A stretch of 64,000 nt of DNA, taken from positions 1-64,000 of the forward strand of contig NZ_JABBGA010000021.1 of assembly GCF_012927165.1 (NCBI RefSeq), given 5' to 3'. The translations under genes and the position numbers were made by a program. Shown here in pieces: positions 39,407 to 48,218 of this stretch. Under the pieces are notes generated by a model, which did no database searches, was not told where the DNA came from, and worked only from the letters and a program-made list of their open reading frames with translations. Origin of the DNA: Zoogloea dura. GTDB lineage: Bacteria > Pseudomonadota > Gammaproteobacteria > Burkholderiales > Rhodocyclaceae. Numbering within the stretch: the first letter of the stretch is position 1; each line of letters begins with the position of its first letter.

Positions 39407-40063
39407 TCAAAACGATGTACACACCGTGTATTGCGCGCTGTCCGTCAGTTCTGCCGGGAGCACCGCATTGCCGCTGGCGACGCTGCCGGCGAGCAGGCGG
39501 ACGCTGCCGCTGTTGGGCTGACCGTCGTCCATGGTGGTGTCGATCTGGCGGGCGAAGTTGCCGTTGAGGTTGTCCTGGCAGACGAAGAAGCTGCCGGCCC
39601 AGCCGCTGATCGGAGTCTGGCCGGTGATGCCGATGCGGCCGCCCATGGCATTGCGGGGCAGCCAGTCGAGCAGGACGATGCCTTCGGCGGCGGGGTTGCG
39701 GCTGTCACCGGTGGCCAGGTTGGCCAGGCGGACGTGCTGCCAGAACAGAACCGCCTCGTCGCTGGCGACGCTGGAGTTCCAGGGGCCGTCGATGCGCCCG
39801 TTGCCGACGCTGCCACCGGTGCTGGCCTTGATGGCGCCGCCGAGCCGGTTGGTCACCCCGGGGTCGTCGCCCGGCATGGCCCGGAAGCGGTCCTGGTAGG
39901 CATAGACGTGGGTGGCGGTGGAGCGGAAGTCGCTGACCATGCTCTTGACCTTGGCACTGTTGATCAGCTCCTGGCCCTTCAGGACGCCACCCAGCAGCAG
40001 CCCGATGATGACCAGTACGACGGCGATTTCGACCAGCGTGAAGCCCGCATTTGTCCTGTGCAT
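39407..40063 (-). CDS. type IV pilin-like (pseudopilin) protein
   Basis: A 218-aa prepilin. The short basic leader MHRTNAG is cleaved before FTLVEIAVVLVIIGLLLGGVLKGQELI, with Glu at +5 as required. The rest is a globular pilin-like domain with late cysteines (FFVCQDN, YTVCTSF) that may form a disulfide. Likely a pilus or secretion-pseudopilus subunit. First of four same-strand genes to 42469 by position, but separated from the next by 146 bp. No assembly ATPase, PilC or peptidase is nearby. Confidence 0.85.
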   Translation of the reverse strand: MHRTNAGFTLVEIAVVLVIIGLLLGGVLKGQELINSAKVKSMVSDFRSTATHVYAYQDRFRAMPGDDPGVTNRLGGAIKASTGGSVGNGRIDGPWNSSVASDEAVLFWQHVRLANLATGDSRNPAAEGIVLLDWLPRNAMGGRIGITGQTPISGWAGSFFVCQDNLNGNFARQIDTTMDDGQPNSGSVRLLAGSVASGNAVLPAELTDSAQYTVCTSF

Positions 40064-40209
40064 GGTGTCTCCCCTTTTTTCCTTGCCGGCCGGATGGCCA
40101 GGCAGGTGTTGGTTTGGACTGCCATGTTAATGCCATTGGAATTATTTGGCGCGGGCTGTTGGGTGGCGTTATGAAGAGTTAACAGAGTTTTTGAATATGG
40201 AGGCCGGGT

Positions 40210-40920
40210 TCAGGGTGCAGGGAGCTTGCCGGCGCTGCTCAGGTGGTAGGCGATCAGATTGGGTGAGAGCCAGGTGAGGCGGTCGTCGAAGGCGCCGCCG
40301 GGCGCGTCGGGGTTTTCGGAGAGGGGCCGGCTGTAGAAGCGCTTGCCATCGGTGGCGGCATTGCGGGCTTCGTCGCTGTTCGTGATGGGGGGCGACAGCA
40401 CGCTGCCATCGGCGTGGGTGGCGCCGAGGCCGTTGGCCCCGTGGGACAGAATGACGGCGGGCGACTGGCCGGTGGTGGTGGTGAGGCTCAGCTCGGCGCC
40501 GTCGAGGTTGCGGGTGAAGACTTCGAGCTTGCCGTCTTCGAGTTTGGTCAGGGGTTTGTCGGCGTAGGTCGGGGTGACGACGTAGCGCAGGCGCCGGGAC
40601 CAGCCGTCCTCACCGCGGATGCCAAGGGTGGCCCAGGGCAGCAGGCCGTTGTACTGGGTGCACAGCGTGCCGCTGAGGGCCTCCGCGCCGTCGGCAGGCC
40701 CTTTGGCCGGGCAGGGCAAGCGGTTGTAGCGGACAAGGTGGCCGAGCAGGGCGTCCCGGGCTTCGGCCAGCGCTTCGTCGGTGCGTTGTTCGGCCTGGCG
40801 GGCGATGCGGGCGGTGAGCCCGGCGGTAAGGGGGCCGGCGAGCAGGGCCAGGATGAGCAGCACGACGGCCAGCTCGACGAGGGTGAAGCCGGCGGGGTGG
40901 CGGGCGGAGTGTTGGGGCAT
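40210..40920 (-). CDS. prepilin-type protein
   Basis: A 236-aa prepilin. Leader MPQHSARHPAG before FTLVELAVVLLILALLAGPLTAGLTARI. The C-terminal domain is long, with Cys residues in RLPCPAKG and TLCTQY. Similar in architecture to the gene at 40935, with a shared RLPCPA / LPCPD-type motif after a long helix, suggesting duplicated minor pilins. Confidence 0.82.
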   Translation of the reverse strand: MPQHSARHPAGFTLVELAVVLLILALLAGPLTAGLTARIARQAEQRTDEALAEARDALLGHLVRYNRLPCPAKGPADGAEALSGTLCTQYNGLLPWATLGIRGEDGWSRRLRYVVTPTYADKPLTKLEDGKLEVFTRNLDGAELSLTTTTGQSPAVILSHGANGLGATHADGSVLSPPITNSDEARNAATDGKRFYSRPLSENPDAPGGAFDDRLTWLSPNLIAYHLSSAGKLPAP

Positions 40921-40934
40921 GGGTTCAGGCGGGG

Positions 40935-42134
40935 TCAGGGCAGGCAGAGTGCGACGTCTGTGGAGGCCGGGCTGAGGCGGGCGCTGAAGGGCAGGTTGAT
41001 GCGATCGCTCAGCGGGGCGAGGGTGCCGGCGCCAAGGGCGGCCAGGGTGGTGTCTTCCAGGTAGGCGCCCGGGTAGGCCGGGTCGGTGGGGGGGAGGCGC
41101 GGCTGGCTGGCCAGGCGCTCACCGCCGAAGATGAGGGCGCCCCGGCAGCGGGTGAGCAGGCGTCCGGCCAGGCAGTCGCTGCCGTCAGCGCAGCGGGCAT
41201 AGCGCATGAGGCCGGCCCAGTTGGCCACCGGGTCGCGCAGGGTGTCGCCGCGGCACGGGCCGCTCAGCCCGTTGAGGGCGGGCAGTCGGCCGATCCGGAC
41301 AGGGCCCAGGAGCTGGTTGCCGGCCGGAGCCGGCAGGCCGCTATGGAGCAGGCAGTCGGCCGTTGCCTGGAGGACGCCCTGGAGGTAGCCGGCATAGTTG
41401 CCGCGGCTCTTGAGGGGCAGGTAAAGGTCGGTGATGGTGATGACGGCGATGCGGTCGTTGCTGTCAGGGGAGGCGGCCTGCAGATCTGTGGTGCCGCTGG
41501 CGGCCGGTGTGCCAATGGCTTCGACATAGGCGCTGAGCTTGGCCGCGTCCGGGTCGCCGCCGCAGCGGCCGGGCCCGGCCTGGCGTTGTTGTGAGGGAAG
41601 CGGCGGGCCGGGGGCGATGATGACGGCGGCGGCCAGACCGAGCGGGTCGCCGGGCAGCGCAACGGTGCCGCCGGATTGATCGACGAGGCGGAAGCTGCCG
41701 GTGCTGTCCCAATTGAGGGCGGTGGGCTTGGGATTGTTCTTGACGTTGCCGGAGACGGCGTACCACAGGCATTCGCCGGCGCCGTCGCGGAGGTCGGGCA
41801 GGTTGAGGGTGAGCCAGGGCAGGCGACCGATGACGGCCCGGCCCTGGTTGCCGCAGGTCTCGGCGGAGCCGTCGCCGTCGAGGTCGGGGCAGGGCAGGTA
41901 GCCGTAGTCGGCGTTGGGGTGACCTTGTTCGCGGTAGGTGGCGGCGAATCCGATGAGGGCCTGGCGGGCGCTGGCGAGGGCGCGGGTGCTGCGGATCTCG
42001 GCGGCGAGCCGGCGGGCGGCTTGGTCGGCGGGCGTGTTGTGGTGGGCCAGCAGCCAGCCCAGACCACCAAGACCGAGCAGGACGATCAGGGCCGGCAGGA
42101 TCATGCCGCGCTGGGGGCTGGCTGCGCCGGGCAT
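40935..42134 (-). CDS. minor pilin-like membrane-anchored protein
   Basis: A 399-aa protein with an N-terminal hydrophobic helix after MPGAASPQRG (MILPALIVLLGLGGLGWLLAHH) but no standard G/FTxxE prepilin site. A long helix (ALASARQALIGFAATY) precedes a globular part with LPCPDLDGDGSAETCG, a Ca-like DxDGD loop and several cysteines (RCGGD, CLLHS, RCADGSDC, RCRG). The ALIGFA...YLPCPD layout resembles the neighbouring prepilin. ATG 42134 shares one base with the upstream stop (TGATG), so the start is well supported. Confidence 0.75.
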   Translation of the reverse strand: MPGAASPQRGMILPALIVLLGLGGLGWLLAHHNTPADQAARRLAAEIRSTRALASARQALIGFAATYREQGHPNADYGYLPCPDLDGDGSAETCGNQGRAVIGRLPWLTLNLPDLRDGAGECLWYAVSGNVKNNPKPTALNWDSTGSFRLVDQSGGTVALPGDPLGLAAAVIIAPGPPLPSQQRQAGPGRCGGDPDAAKLSAYVEAIGTPAASGTTDLQAASPDSNDRIAVITITDLYLPLKSRGNYAGYLQGVLQATADCLLHSGLPAPAGNQLLGPVRIGRLPALNGLSGPCRGDTLRDPVANWAGLMRYARCADGSDCLAGRLLTRCRGALIFGGERLASQPRLPPTDPAYPGAYLEDTTLAALGAGTLAPLSDRINLPFSARLSPASTDVALCLP

Positions 42135-42469
42135 CAGGGAGGGCTGGCCGGCGGGGTGCCGACGCGCAGGCGGTGCGTGCGTCCGTCGGCGGTGGTGATG
42201 AGGGCGCTGCTGTCGCGCAGGCGGATCCGGGATGCCTCGCCGGGCGTGGCCTTGCCGTCGAGGAAGAGGGTGGGCGGCCCTTCGCTGCGGGTGATGATGC
42301 CGTCCAGGCGGGGCGGCGGCGAGGGGGGCTCGGCCCTGCTGAGGGGCTGCTCCATGCGGGCGCGCTCGGCCGGGGTGAAGAAGAGGCGCCCAAGAGGTTC
42401 TGCCCGCACGCCGGGGCCGGCGACGAGAAGGGTGATGGGCAGGAGTATGCGTATCGATGTGTATGGCAT
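42134..42469 (-). CDS. small secreted protein of the pilin-like cluster
   Basis: A 111-aa protein with a signal peptide (ILLPITLLVAGPGVRA), then EPLGRLFFTPAERARMEQ and a small beta-rich domain (ITRSEGPPTLFLDGKATP...). The FFTPAERARx motif occurs in small periplasmic proteins near pilus or type II-like genes (from memory); the function is not known. Translationally coupled to the next gene (TGATG). Confidence 0.7.
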   Translation of the reverse strand: MPYTSIRILLPITLLVAGPGVRAEPLGRLFFTPAERARMEQPLSRAEPPSPPPRLDGIITRSEGPPTLFLDGKATPGEASRIRLRDSSALITTADGRTHRLRVGTPPASPP

Positions 42470-42488
42470 GTCGATACGAATTTAGCAT

Positions 42489-42513
42489 AAAGCCGGCGCG
42501 GGGCCGGCTTTTT
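42489..42513. terminator. GC hairpin between the pilin-like cluster and diguanylate cyclase
   Basis: AAAGCCGGC-N5-GCCGGCTTTTT: a 9-bp stem with five T on the plus strand but only three on the minus strand. Both flanking genes run on the minus strand, so its role as terminator for the cyclase at 42551 is plausible but weak. Confidence 0.5.
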
Positions 42514-42550
42514 GCTCTGTACTGCCGGCCCGGGTGGGCACCCGATGCTG

Positions 42551-44335
42551 TCAGGGGGCGGAGATGACCCGGTTCTTGCCGGAGCGCTTGGCGATGTACA
42601 TGGCCTTGTCGGCCCGGTCGATGGCGGATTCGGGGGTTTCCTCGGGGCGCATCTGGACGACCCCGGCGCTGAAGGTGATCAGCAGCTTCTGCTGGCGGGC
42701 CAGGAAGAAGCGCTTGGTGAGGGCGCGCTGCAGGCGGACCAGGGTGCTCACCGCGCTGTCGAGCTGGGTGTCGGGCAGCAGGATGACGAATTCCTCGCCG
42801 CCGTAGCGGGCAACGGAGTCCTGTGGGCGGACGTTTTCGCGGACGACTTCGGCGAGGTGCTGGAGGGCCTCGTCGCCGGTCTGGTGGCCGTGCTGGTCGT
42901 TGATGAGCTTGAAGTTGTCCACGTCGAGCAGGCCGATGCACAGCGCCGAGCCGCGGCGCTGGGCCAGGGCGGTCTCGCGGGCCAGAGCTTCATCAAGGCC
43001 CTTGCGGTTGAGCACGCCGGTGAGGGGGTCGTGACGGATCAGCTCGCTGGTTTGTTCGAGTTCGATCTGCAGGCGGGTTATTTCGCCATTGGCGTGGTTG
43101 ACGCGGGAGCGCAACTCATCGAGTTCCTGGCGGGAGCGGCGGGTGGATTCCTGCACCGTCCGGGTTTCGCGCATGACCTCGTCGATGACGTCGGTGAGCT
43201 CGCTGATGTCGGCGGCCCCGGCAATGCGCTCGGCGCACTTTTCGATCTTGTCGTGGTAGTCGCCGGTGGATTCGGAGAAGTCGCTGAGGCGATCGACAAA
43301 GCGGGCCAGCATCTCCTTGAGCCGGGCCTGGGCTTCGCTGAGCTCGTTCTTGAGGGCGCCCTGGCGGTTGATGACATCACGCAGGCGGGTTTCGAGTTCG
43401 CCGAGGATGCGGATGTCCAGCGGGTGGTCGAACATTTCGCCCATCAGGGCGAGCTGGCCCTGCAGCCAGCGATCGTCCACGACCAGCTGGCTGATGTTGT
43501 CGAGGATGAGGTGGAGGACGCGTTGCAGGGCGTCGCGCAGGGCGTGCTGGTCTTCGGCGGTCCAGTCCAGGCTGGCGCGCAGGCGGTCGAGGCGCTCGCG
43601 CAGGGATTGGGGGGCGGAGGTGCCGCGGATGGCGCTGGAGAGTGCTTCGGCCTCGCTGGCCAGGTCGGGGTCGGCTGGGCGGACCTGGCTGGCCAGGCTG
43701 GCCAGCAGGGTGGCCAGCATGTCGGCAAAGGCCTGATCGCTGCCGCCAGCCGGGGGCGTCGGGGCGAGTTCCATGACCGGAGCCGTCGCCGGTGCTGCGG
43801 CCGGGGCCGTGGCAGCAGGGGCGGCGGCGGTTGCATTGCCGTTGCCGGGGAGTTCTTCATCGCCATTGCGGGACCACGAGCGCAGCAGGCCTTGCAGGCG
43901 TTCGTGGAGTTTTTCGGGGTTGTTGCCGGAGGCATTGAGCACCCGGTCGAGCATTTCGCGCTTGCGGGCCTGGGTCAGGCCGGCCTGGCGGCGGTCCCAT
44001 TCGGCGATGAGGTCGCGCAGCAGGCTGCCCCAGTTGAGGTCGAGCTGCTCGCTGCGGGTGAAGCCCTCGATGAGCACGCTGCGCATGGCGGCCCAGTCGG
44101 ACTGGGCGACCGAGGCTTCAAATTCGCGCACCAGGCGCAGGGATTCGTGGTTGTTGCGGGGCAGGGCTGCGGCAATGAGCTTGAGGGCGCGCTCCGGGAA
44201 GACATCCTCGGCGATCGAGCCGGCGATCTCGTGGTACAGCGAGCGGTAGTTGTCCGGAGTCGGGGCGATGCGCCGCAGGGCGAGCTGGCGCAGGGTTTCA
44301 CGGGCAACGTCAGACGGCTGACTGGTGTCGGTCAT
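42551..44335 (-). CDS. diguanylate cyclase with long helical N-terminal region
   Basis: A 594-aa soluble protein. The N-terminus (PTPDNYRSLYHEIAG) starts a long helical region, with an Ala/Pro linker near 180-215 and a coiled coil near 310-420. The C-terminal GGDEF domain (about 430-594) has GGEEF (VARYGGEEFVILLPD). Several RxxD-like positions are possible, so product inhibition is unclear. ATG 44335 (MTDTSQPSD) is preferred; the upstream in-frame stretch is basic and unlike coding sequence. No transmembrane helix. Confidence 0.87.
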   Translation of the reverse strand: MTDTSQPSDVARETLRQLALRRIAPTPDNYRSLYHEIAGSIAEDVFPERALKLIAAALPRNNHESLRLVREFEASVAQSDWAAMRSVLIEGFTRSEQLDLNWGSLLRDLIAEWDRRQAGLTQARKREMLDRVLNASGNNPEKLHERLQGLLRSWSRNGDEELPGNGNATAAAPAATAPAAAPATAPVMELAPTPPAGGSDQAFADMLATLLASLASQVRPADPDLASEAEALSSAIRGTSAPQSLRERLDRLRASLDWTAEDQHALRDALQRVLHLILDNISQLVVDDRWLQGQLALMGEMFDHPLDIRILGELETRLRDVINRQGALKNELSEAQARLKEMLARFVDRLSDFSESTGDYHDKIEKCAERIAGAADISELTDVIDEVMRETRTVQESTRRSRQELDELRSRVNHANGEITRLQIELEQTSELIRHDPLTGVLNRKGLDEALARETALAQRRGSALCIGLLDVDNFKLINDQHGHQTGDEALQHLAEVVRENVRPQDSVARYGGEEFVILLPDTQLDSAVSTLVRLQRALTKRFFLARQQKLLITFSAGVVQMRPEETPESAIDRADKAMYIAKRSGKNRVISAP

Positions 44336-44514
44336 TTTGGCTCGGCGAGGGAAGGAGGGGCGTTGGTTCATCCTGCGGCCTGCGGGTTTGCCATGCCATT
44401 CGTATGGCATGGGGCTGGGTCGCTAATCTTATCGGATAACGGCTCATCCCCAGCGGCCTTGAGGACAGGAATCGAAGATCCTGAGCTGTCGGGATGCCAG
44501 GAGTGTCGTTTTTT

Positions 44515-45156
44515 TTACTCCGCCAGACCGTGCTTGAGGCCGTAGTGGGTGAGCTCGGCGTTGTTGCGGAGGTTCATCTTCTCGAGCAGACGGGCGCGGT
44601 ACACGCTGACGGTCTTGACGCTGAGGTTGAGGGCTTCGGCGATCTCGGTGGGGGTCTTGCCAGAGGCGATCATGCAGAGGGTCTGGTATTCCCGGTCGGA
44701 CAGCTTTTCGTGGGCGGGCCGGTCTGAGTCCTCGCCGATGGCGTTGGCCAGCTCTTCGGCCAGGGAGGGGCTGACGTATTTCTTGCCGCTGGCCACCTGG
44801 CGGATGGCGGTGACCAGCAGGTCGGGGGCGCTCTGCTTGGTGAGGTAGCCGGCCGCGCCGGCCTTGAGGGCACGGATGGCGTATTGCTCCTCCGGGTACA
44901 TGCTGAGGATGAGGATGGGCAGGCGGGGGAATTCCTTCTTGATGAGCTTGAGCGCATCGATGCCGTTGCGGTCGGGCATGGAGACGTCCATCAGGATCAC
45001 GTCCCATTCGCCGCTGCGCACCATCTGAACCGCCTGGACGCCGTTCTCGGCTTCGCCGGTGACGGTGAGGTCGGGCGTGTCGGAGAGGATCTGGCGCAGG
45101 CCCTGGCGGACGATGGCGTGGTCGTCGGCGATCAGGACTCGGATGGGCTTGCTCAT
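44515..45156 (-). CDS. NarL/FixJ-family response regulator
   Basis: A 213-aa regulator: receiver (MSKPIRVLIADDHAIVRQGLRQIL; phospho-Asp in ILMDVSMPDRNG) plus LuxR helix-turn-helix (LSDREYQTLCMIASGKTPTEIAEALNLSVKTVSVYRARLLEKM). ATG 45156 overlaps the kinase stop (ATGA). It resembles the regulator at 29349-29984 in layout and sequence, suggesting paralogy, and is close in style to the UvrY/GacA group, but its targets are unknown. Confidence 0.92.
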   Translation of the reverse strand: MSKPIRVLIADDHAIVRQGLRQILSDTPDLTVTGEAENGVQAVQMVRSGEWDVILMDVSMPDRNGIDALKLIKKEFPRLPILILSMYPEEQYAIRALKAGAAGYLTKQSAPDLLVTAIRQVASGKKYVSPSLAEELANAIGEDSDRPAHEKLSDREYQTLCMIASGKTPTEIAEALNLSVKTVSVYRARLLEKMNLRNNAELTHYGLKHGLAE

Positions 45157-46715
45157 GCTGGGGTGCTCCGGGTGGTGGGCTGGGTTTCCTCGGGGGGGCC
45201 GGGCCGCAGCGGGGCGCGCAGGACGAGGCGCGTGCCGTGAGGCTGGACGGGGCTGAGCCCGAGGGTGCCGCCCAGGCTGCTCATGCGCTCGCGGATTCCG
45301 CGCAGGCCGAAGGAGCGGGGTTTCTGGAGGTCGGTGGCGGCGAGGCCGCAACCATCGTCGGTGATCTCGAGGACGGCTTCGTCTCCTTCCTGCATGAGCC
45401 GGATGTCCACCTGGGTGCCGCGGGCGTGCTTGCTGACGTTGGTGAGCGCCTCCTGGAAAATGCGGAAGAAGGCCAGGGCGGTATCGTAGTCCGGGTCGAG
45501 GTCGTGGTCGGTACAGAGAATGTTACAAGTGATGCCGGTGCGCTGGGCAAAGTCTTCGCCCTGGGATTCGATGGCCGCGGCGAGGCCGAAATCCTGGAGG
45601 ATGCCGGGACGCAGCTCGCGGGTGACGCGGCCGACGGTGGCGATGGCGTCGTCCACCATGCGACCGACGTTGCGCGCACGTTCGCGAGCCTGGGCCGGTT
45701 GTGCCTCGAGCTTGGCTTCGAGCAGGGACATCTCGAACTTCATGGCGACCAGGGTGCCGCCCAGCACGTCATGCACGTCCCGCGCGATCCGCTCCCGCTC
45801 GTCTTCCTTGATGCGTTGCAGGTGGTTGGACAGGGCGGCGAGCTGGCTGCGGGATTCCCGCAGGTCAGCCTCGACGTGCTTGCTGTGGGTGATGTTCCAC
45901 ATCACACCCTCCCACACCACCTCGCCGGAGTCCGAGAGCCGGGGCGAGCTGCGCAGGTTGATCCATTTCTGTTCGCCGGACGGGAGCTGGATGCGGCCTT
46001 CCCAGTTGAGGGTGGCCAGGCTGGTCGCCGAATCGGCTGCCGCCTTGACGAAGCGCGGCAGGTCTTCGTCGAGCAGCCAGGTCATCCAGCCGCCGGAGCC
46101 GCCGATCAGCTCTTCGGCGGGGGCGCCGAAGAGCATCGCCGCGGCCTCGCTGAGATACTGGAAGCCGAGGGTGCCGTTGGCGGAGTAGCCCATCTGGAAG
46201 ACCACCCCCGGGATGTTGTCGGTGAGTGCCCGCAGGCGCGCTTCGCTGCGCCGCAGGGTGAGTTCTGCCAGCCGCTTCTCGTGCCGGTTGGCGACTTCCC
46301 GCAGTTCCCGCTCGACGGCGGGGATGAGACGGTCGAGCTTGTTCTTGCTGAGGTAGTCGTGGGCGCCGGCGCGCATCGCGGCGATGGCCTCGTCCTCCTG
46401 CATGACGCCGGAGACAATGATGAAGGGCACGTCGAGGGCCAGCTTCTGGGTCAGCCACAGGGCCCCCCGCGCGCTGAAGCCGGGCAGGTTGTGGTCGCAC
46501 AGGATCAGGTCCCAGCGCTCGTCGCGGAGGGCTTCGCGCATCTCGTTCTCGGAGGTGACCTGGCAGTAGACCGGGTTGTAGCCCGCCTTGCGGAAATGGT
46601 GCAGCAGGAGCAGGACGTCGTTCTCCGAATCCTCGATGAACATCAGGCGGAGCGTCTTGCGGGACGGGGCTTCCAGGGGGTTGGAAGGGACGTCAACCTT
46701 GGTGGCGGTGGGCAT
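45153..46715 (-). CDS. histidine kinase: REC-PAS-HisKA_3-HATPase
   Basis: A 520-aa cytoplasmic kinase lacking membrane helices. An N-terminal receiver (LRLMFIEDSENDVLLLLHHF; phospho-Asp in LILCDHNLPG; SKNKLDR) is followed by PAS/PAC (about 175-300), HisKA_3 (DERERIARDVHDVLGGTLVAMK) and HATPase_c (SFGLRGIRERMSSLGG). A receiver at the front makes it a phosphorylation-gated kinase able to take input from another kinase. ATG 46715 (MPTATKVDV) is chosen; upstream in-frame sequence is unlikely coding. Coupled to the regulator by ATGA. Confidence 0.9.
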   Translation of the reverse strand: MPTATKVDVPSNPLEAPSRKTLRLMFIEDSENDVLLLLHHFRKAGYNPVYCQVTSENEMREALRDERWDLILCDHNLPGFSARGALWLTQKLALDVPFIIVSGVMQEDEAIAAMRAGAHDYLSKNKLDRLIPAVERELREVANRHEKRLAELTLRRSEARLRALTDNIPGVVFQMGYSANGTLGFQYLSEAAAMLFGAPAEELIGGSGGWMTWLLDEDLPRFVKAAADSATSLATLNWEGRIQLPSGEQKWINLRSSPRLSDSGEVVWEGVMWNITHSKHVEADLRESRSQLAALSNHLQRIKEDERERIARDVHDVLGGTLVAMKFEMSLLEAKLEAQPAQARERARNVGRMVDDAIATVGRVTRELRPGILQDFGLAAAIESQGEDFAQRTGITCNILCTDHDLDPDYDTALAFFRIFQEALTNVSKHARGTQVDIRLMQEGDEAVLEITDDGCGLAATDLQKPRSFGLRGIRERMSSLGGTLGLSPVQPHGTRLVLRAPLRPGPPEETQPTTRSTPA

Positions 46716-46860
46716 GCGTGAGTCTGGCGGCTGCGTGAATGAGGCGGTTTGTTTATAATCCGGCCCTCGACAGGGTCTGAGCCTCCTCGAAGCATAGTGC
46801 AGCCCGGCCTTTTCCGTCCATGTGCGCGCCTTGCCGGAGGGTGTCACCGGCCTCGTCAGA

Positions 46861-46934
46861 GCCCCCTTAGTTAAGTGGTATAACAGTTGACTTGTAATCA
46901 TCAGTTGGCGGTTCGATTCCGTCAGGGGGCACCA
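46861..46934 (+). tRNA. tRNA-Thr (anticodon UGU)
   Basis: A 74-nt cloverleaf. Acceptor GCCCCCU pairs AGGGGGC, the D-arm is GUU...AAC, the anticodon loop CUUGUAA places UGU at 34-36, the T-loop is UUCGAUU, and CCA is encoded. The anticodon stem has one mismatch (U-U). Reads ACA and other ACN threonine codons. A TATAAT at 46754-46759 lies about 100 nt upstream; its link to this gene is uncertain. Confidence 0.9.
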
Positions 46935-47065
46935 GAATAATCAGGCACTTGGGCCGATCCGCGAGGGTCGGCCCTTGTTCTTTGCGGGGCCGGCGGGCAC
47001 CCGGTGGCCATACTGTGCCACCAGGGCTTCCGCCTTGCCTTGCGATGCGACAGGATGGAGTGGCG

Positions 47066-47377
47066 ATGAGGACAAATCTGCAGGTTCCGTTTGCGGAGAA
47101 GGATGAAGCCAAGGCGCTGGGGGCCCGCTGGGATCCGGGTCGGCGTACCTGGTATGTGCAGAACGTGGCCGATCTGGCCCCGTTTGCCCGCTGGATGTCG
47201 GCCGGGGCGGAAGCGGCCGCGGCGCCGTCCGGCGCTGTGCCGGCGCGCAAGATGTCCCAGGCATCGGTGGTCAAGACCGGGGCTGCGTTCATCGAGCTGG
47301 CCTGCGACTGCCTGCCGTGGGAGGGATGTGCCCGGTGCCGCGAGCTTCTGCTGGCGCGGGGCTGGCTGGTGCGCTGA
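47066..47377 (+). CDS. DUF5710-like small protein
   Basis: A 103-aa protein. The N-terminal motif NLQVPFAEKDEAKALGARWDPGRRTWYV is the DUF5710 pattern also found in primase and plasmid-associated proteins. The C-terminus has four cysteines (ACDCLPWEGCARCREL) that could bind zinc. Function unknown. ATG 47066 has GGAG 5 nt upstream. Sits between two tRNA genes. Confidence 0.75.
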   Translation: MRTNLQVPFAEKDEAKALGARWDPGRRTWYVQNVADLAPFARWMSAGAEAAAAPSGAVPARKMSQASVVKTGAAFIELACDCLPWEGCARCRELLLARGWLVR

Positions 47378-47427
47378 GCTGCCTGCCCGGGATTCGCGGT
47401 TATTTTTGCTTCACTGCAAAAAAAAGC

Positions 47428-47456
47428 TTGGTGTTTTTGATTCGGGGGCTTACTAT
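47428..47456 (+). promoter_or_regulatory. promoter of initiator tRNA
   Basis: TTGGTG (47428-47433), 17-bp spacer, TACTAT (47451-47456), then a GC-rich discriminator just before the tRNA. This arrangement is typical of stringently controlled stable-RNA promoters. Confidence 0.65.
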
Positions 47457-47470
47457 TCGCCCCCTCCAGA

Positions 47471-47547
<77 letters not shown>

Positions 47548-47556
47548 GATTCAAGC

Positions 47557-47597
47557 AAAACGGCCCGATCATTCATTTGATCGGGCCGTTTTGTTTT
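47557..47597 (+). terminator. intrinsic terminator after tRNA-fMet
   Basis: Perfect 15-bp stem (AAAACGGCCCGATCA / TGATCGGGCCGTTTT) with a 6-nt loop, then GTTTT. Starts 10 nt after the tRNA. The symmetric A/T ends let it also serve the minus-strand Spy-like gene ending at 47628. Confidence 0.92.
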
Positions 47598-47627
47598 CTG
47601 GGGCCGGATCCGGCCCTGGTGCGATGC

Positions 47628-48131
47628 TCAGCGCGGGCGGCGCCCCGGGCCTTGACCGGGTTGCTGCGGAGCCTCGGCTTCCCGGTTGCGCAGGCGGCTG
47701 CGCTGTTCGGGGGTCAGCACTGCCGACACTTCACGCACGGTCGCGGCGCGTTCGCGGAGCAGGGCAGCATAGGCTTCGGCTTCGCGGGCGATGAGTTCGT
47801 CGCCCTTTGCGGCGTCGTAGTTGTCGGAGAGCTGCAGGGTTTCACGTTCGGCCCGCAGTCTGGCGAGTGCCCGGCCGGCTTTCCATTGGGCCGGTGCGTG
47901 GGCGTGGCGGATCTTGAAGATGGATTCCCGCTGCTCTTCGCTGAGGGACGGATCCCGCAGCAGGGGAGGGCCGCCCATCTCGTGGTCGAAGTGGTGATGG
48001 CCGGGGAAGCGTCCCGCTTCGCAGGCCTGGGGCTTGTCGCCGCCATGGCGCGGTGCCGCGAAGGACGGGGACGACAGGGCGATGCCTGCCGTGACGATGC
48101 TGGCCAGCAGGGTGGGGCCGAGTAGTTTCAT
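47628..48131 (-). CDS. cpxP: Spy/CpxP-like periplasmic chaperone (LTxxQ family)
   Basis: A 167-aa periplasmic protein. Signal peptide 1-25 (LLASIVTAGIALSSPSFA), a His-rich stretch (GHHHFDHEMGG) and helices with LSEEQRESIFKI and the LTPEQRSRLRNRE motif of the CpxP/Spy family. Spy is a chaperone and CpxP restrains the CpxA kinase. It is divergent from cpxR-cpxA with three CpxR-like boxes between, so it is very likely a Cpx-controlled gene. Symbol by context; a spy-like role is equally possible. Confidence 0.82.
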   Translation of the reverse strand: MKLLGPTLLASIVTAGIALSSPSFAAPRHGGDKPQACEAGRFPGHHHFDHEMGGPPLLRDPSLSEEQRESIFKIRHAHAPAQWKAGRALARLRAERETLQLSDNYDAAKGDELIAREAEAYAALLRERAATVREVSAVLTPEQRSRLRNREAEAPQQPGQGPGRRPR

Positions 48132-48218
48132 GTTTGTCTCCAGTGTCGGGAAGTCGGATCGGGCGGTCAGGCGGACGGTATTGCCGTTCCTGATGGGAGG
48201 ATGATCCCGCGCCCCGGC

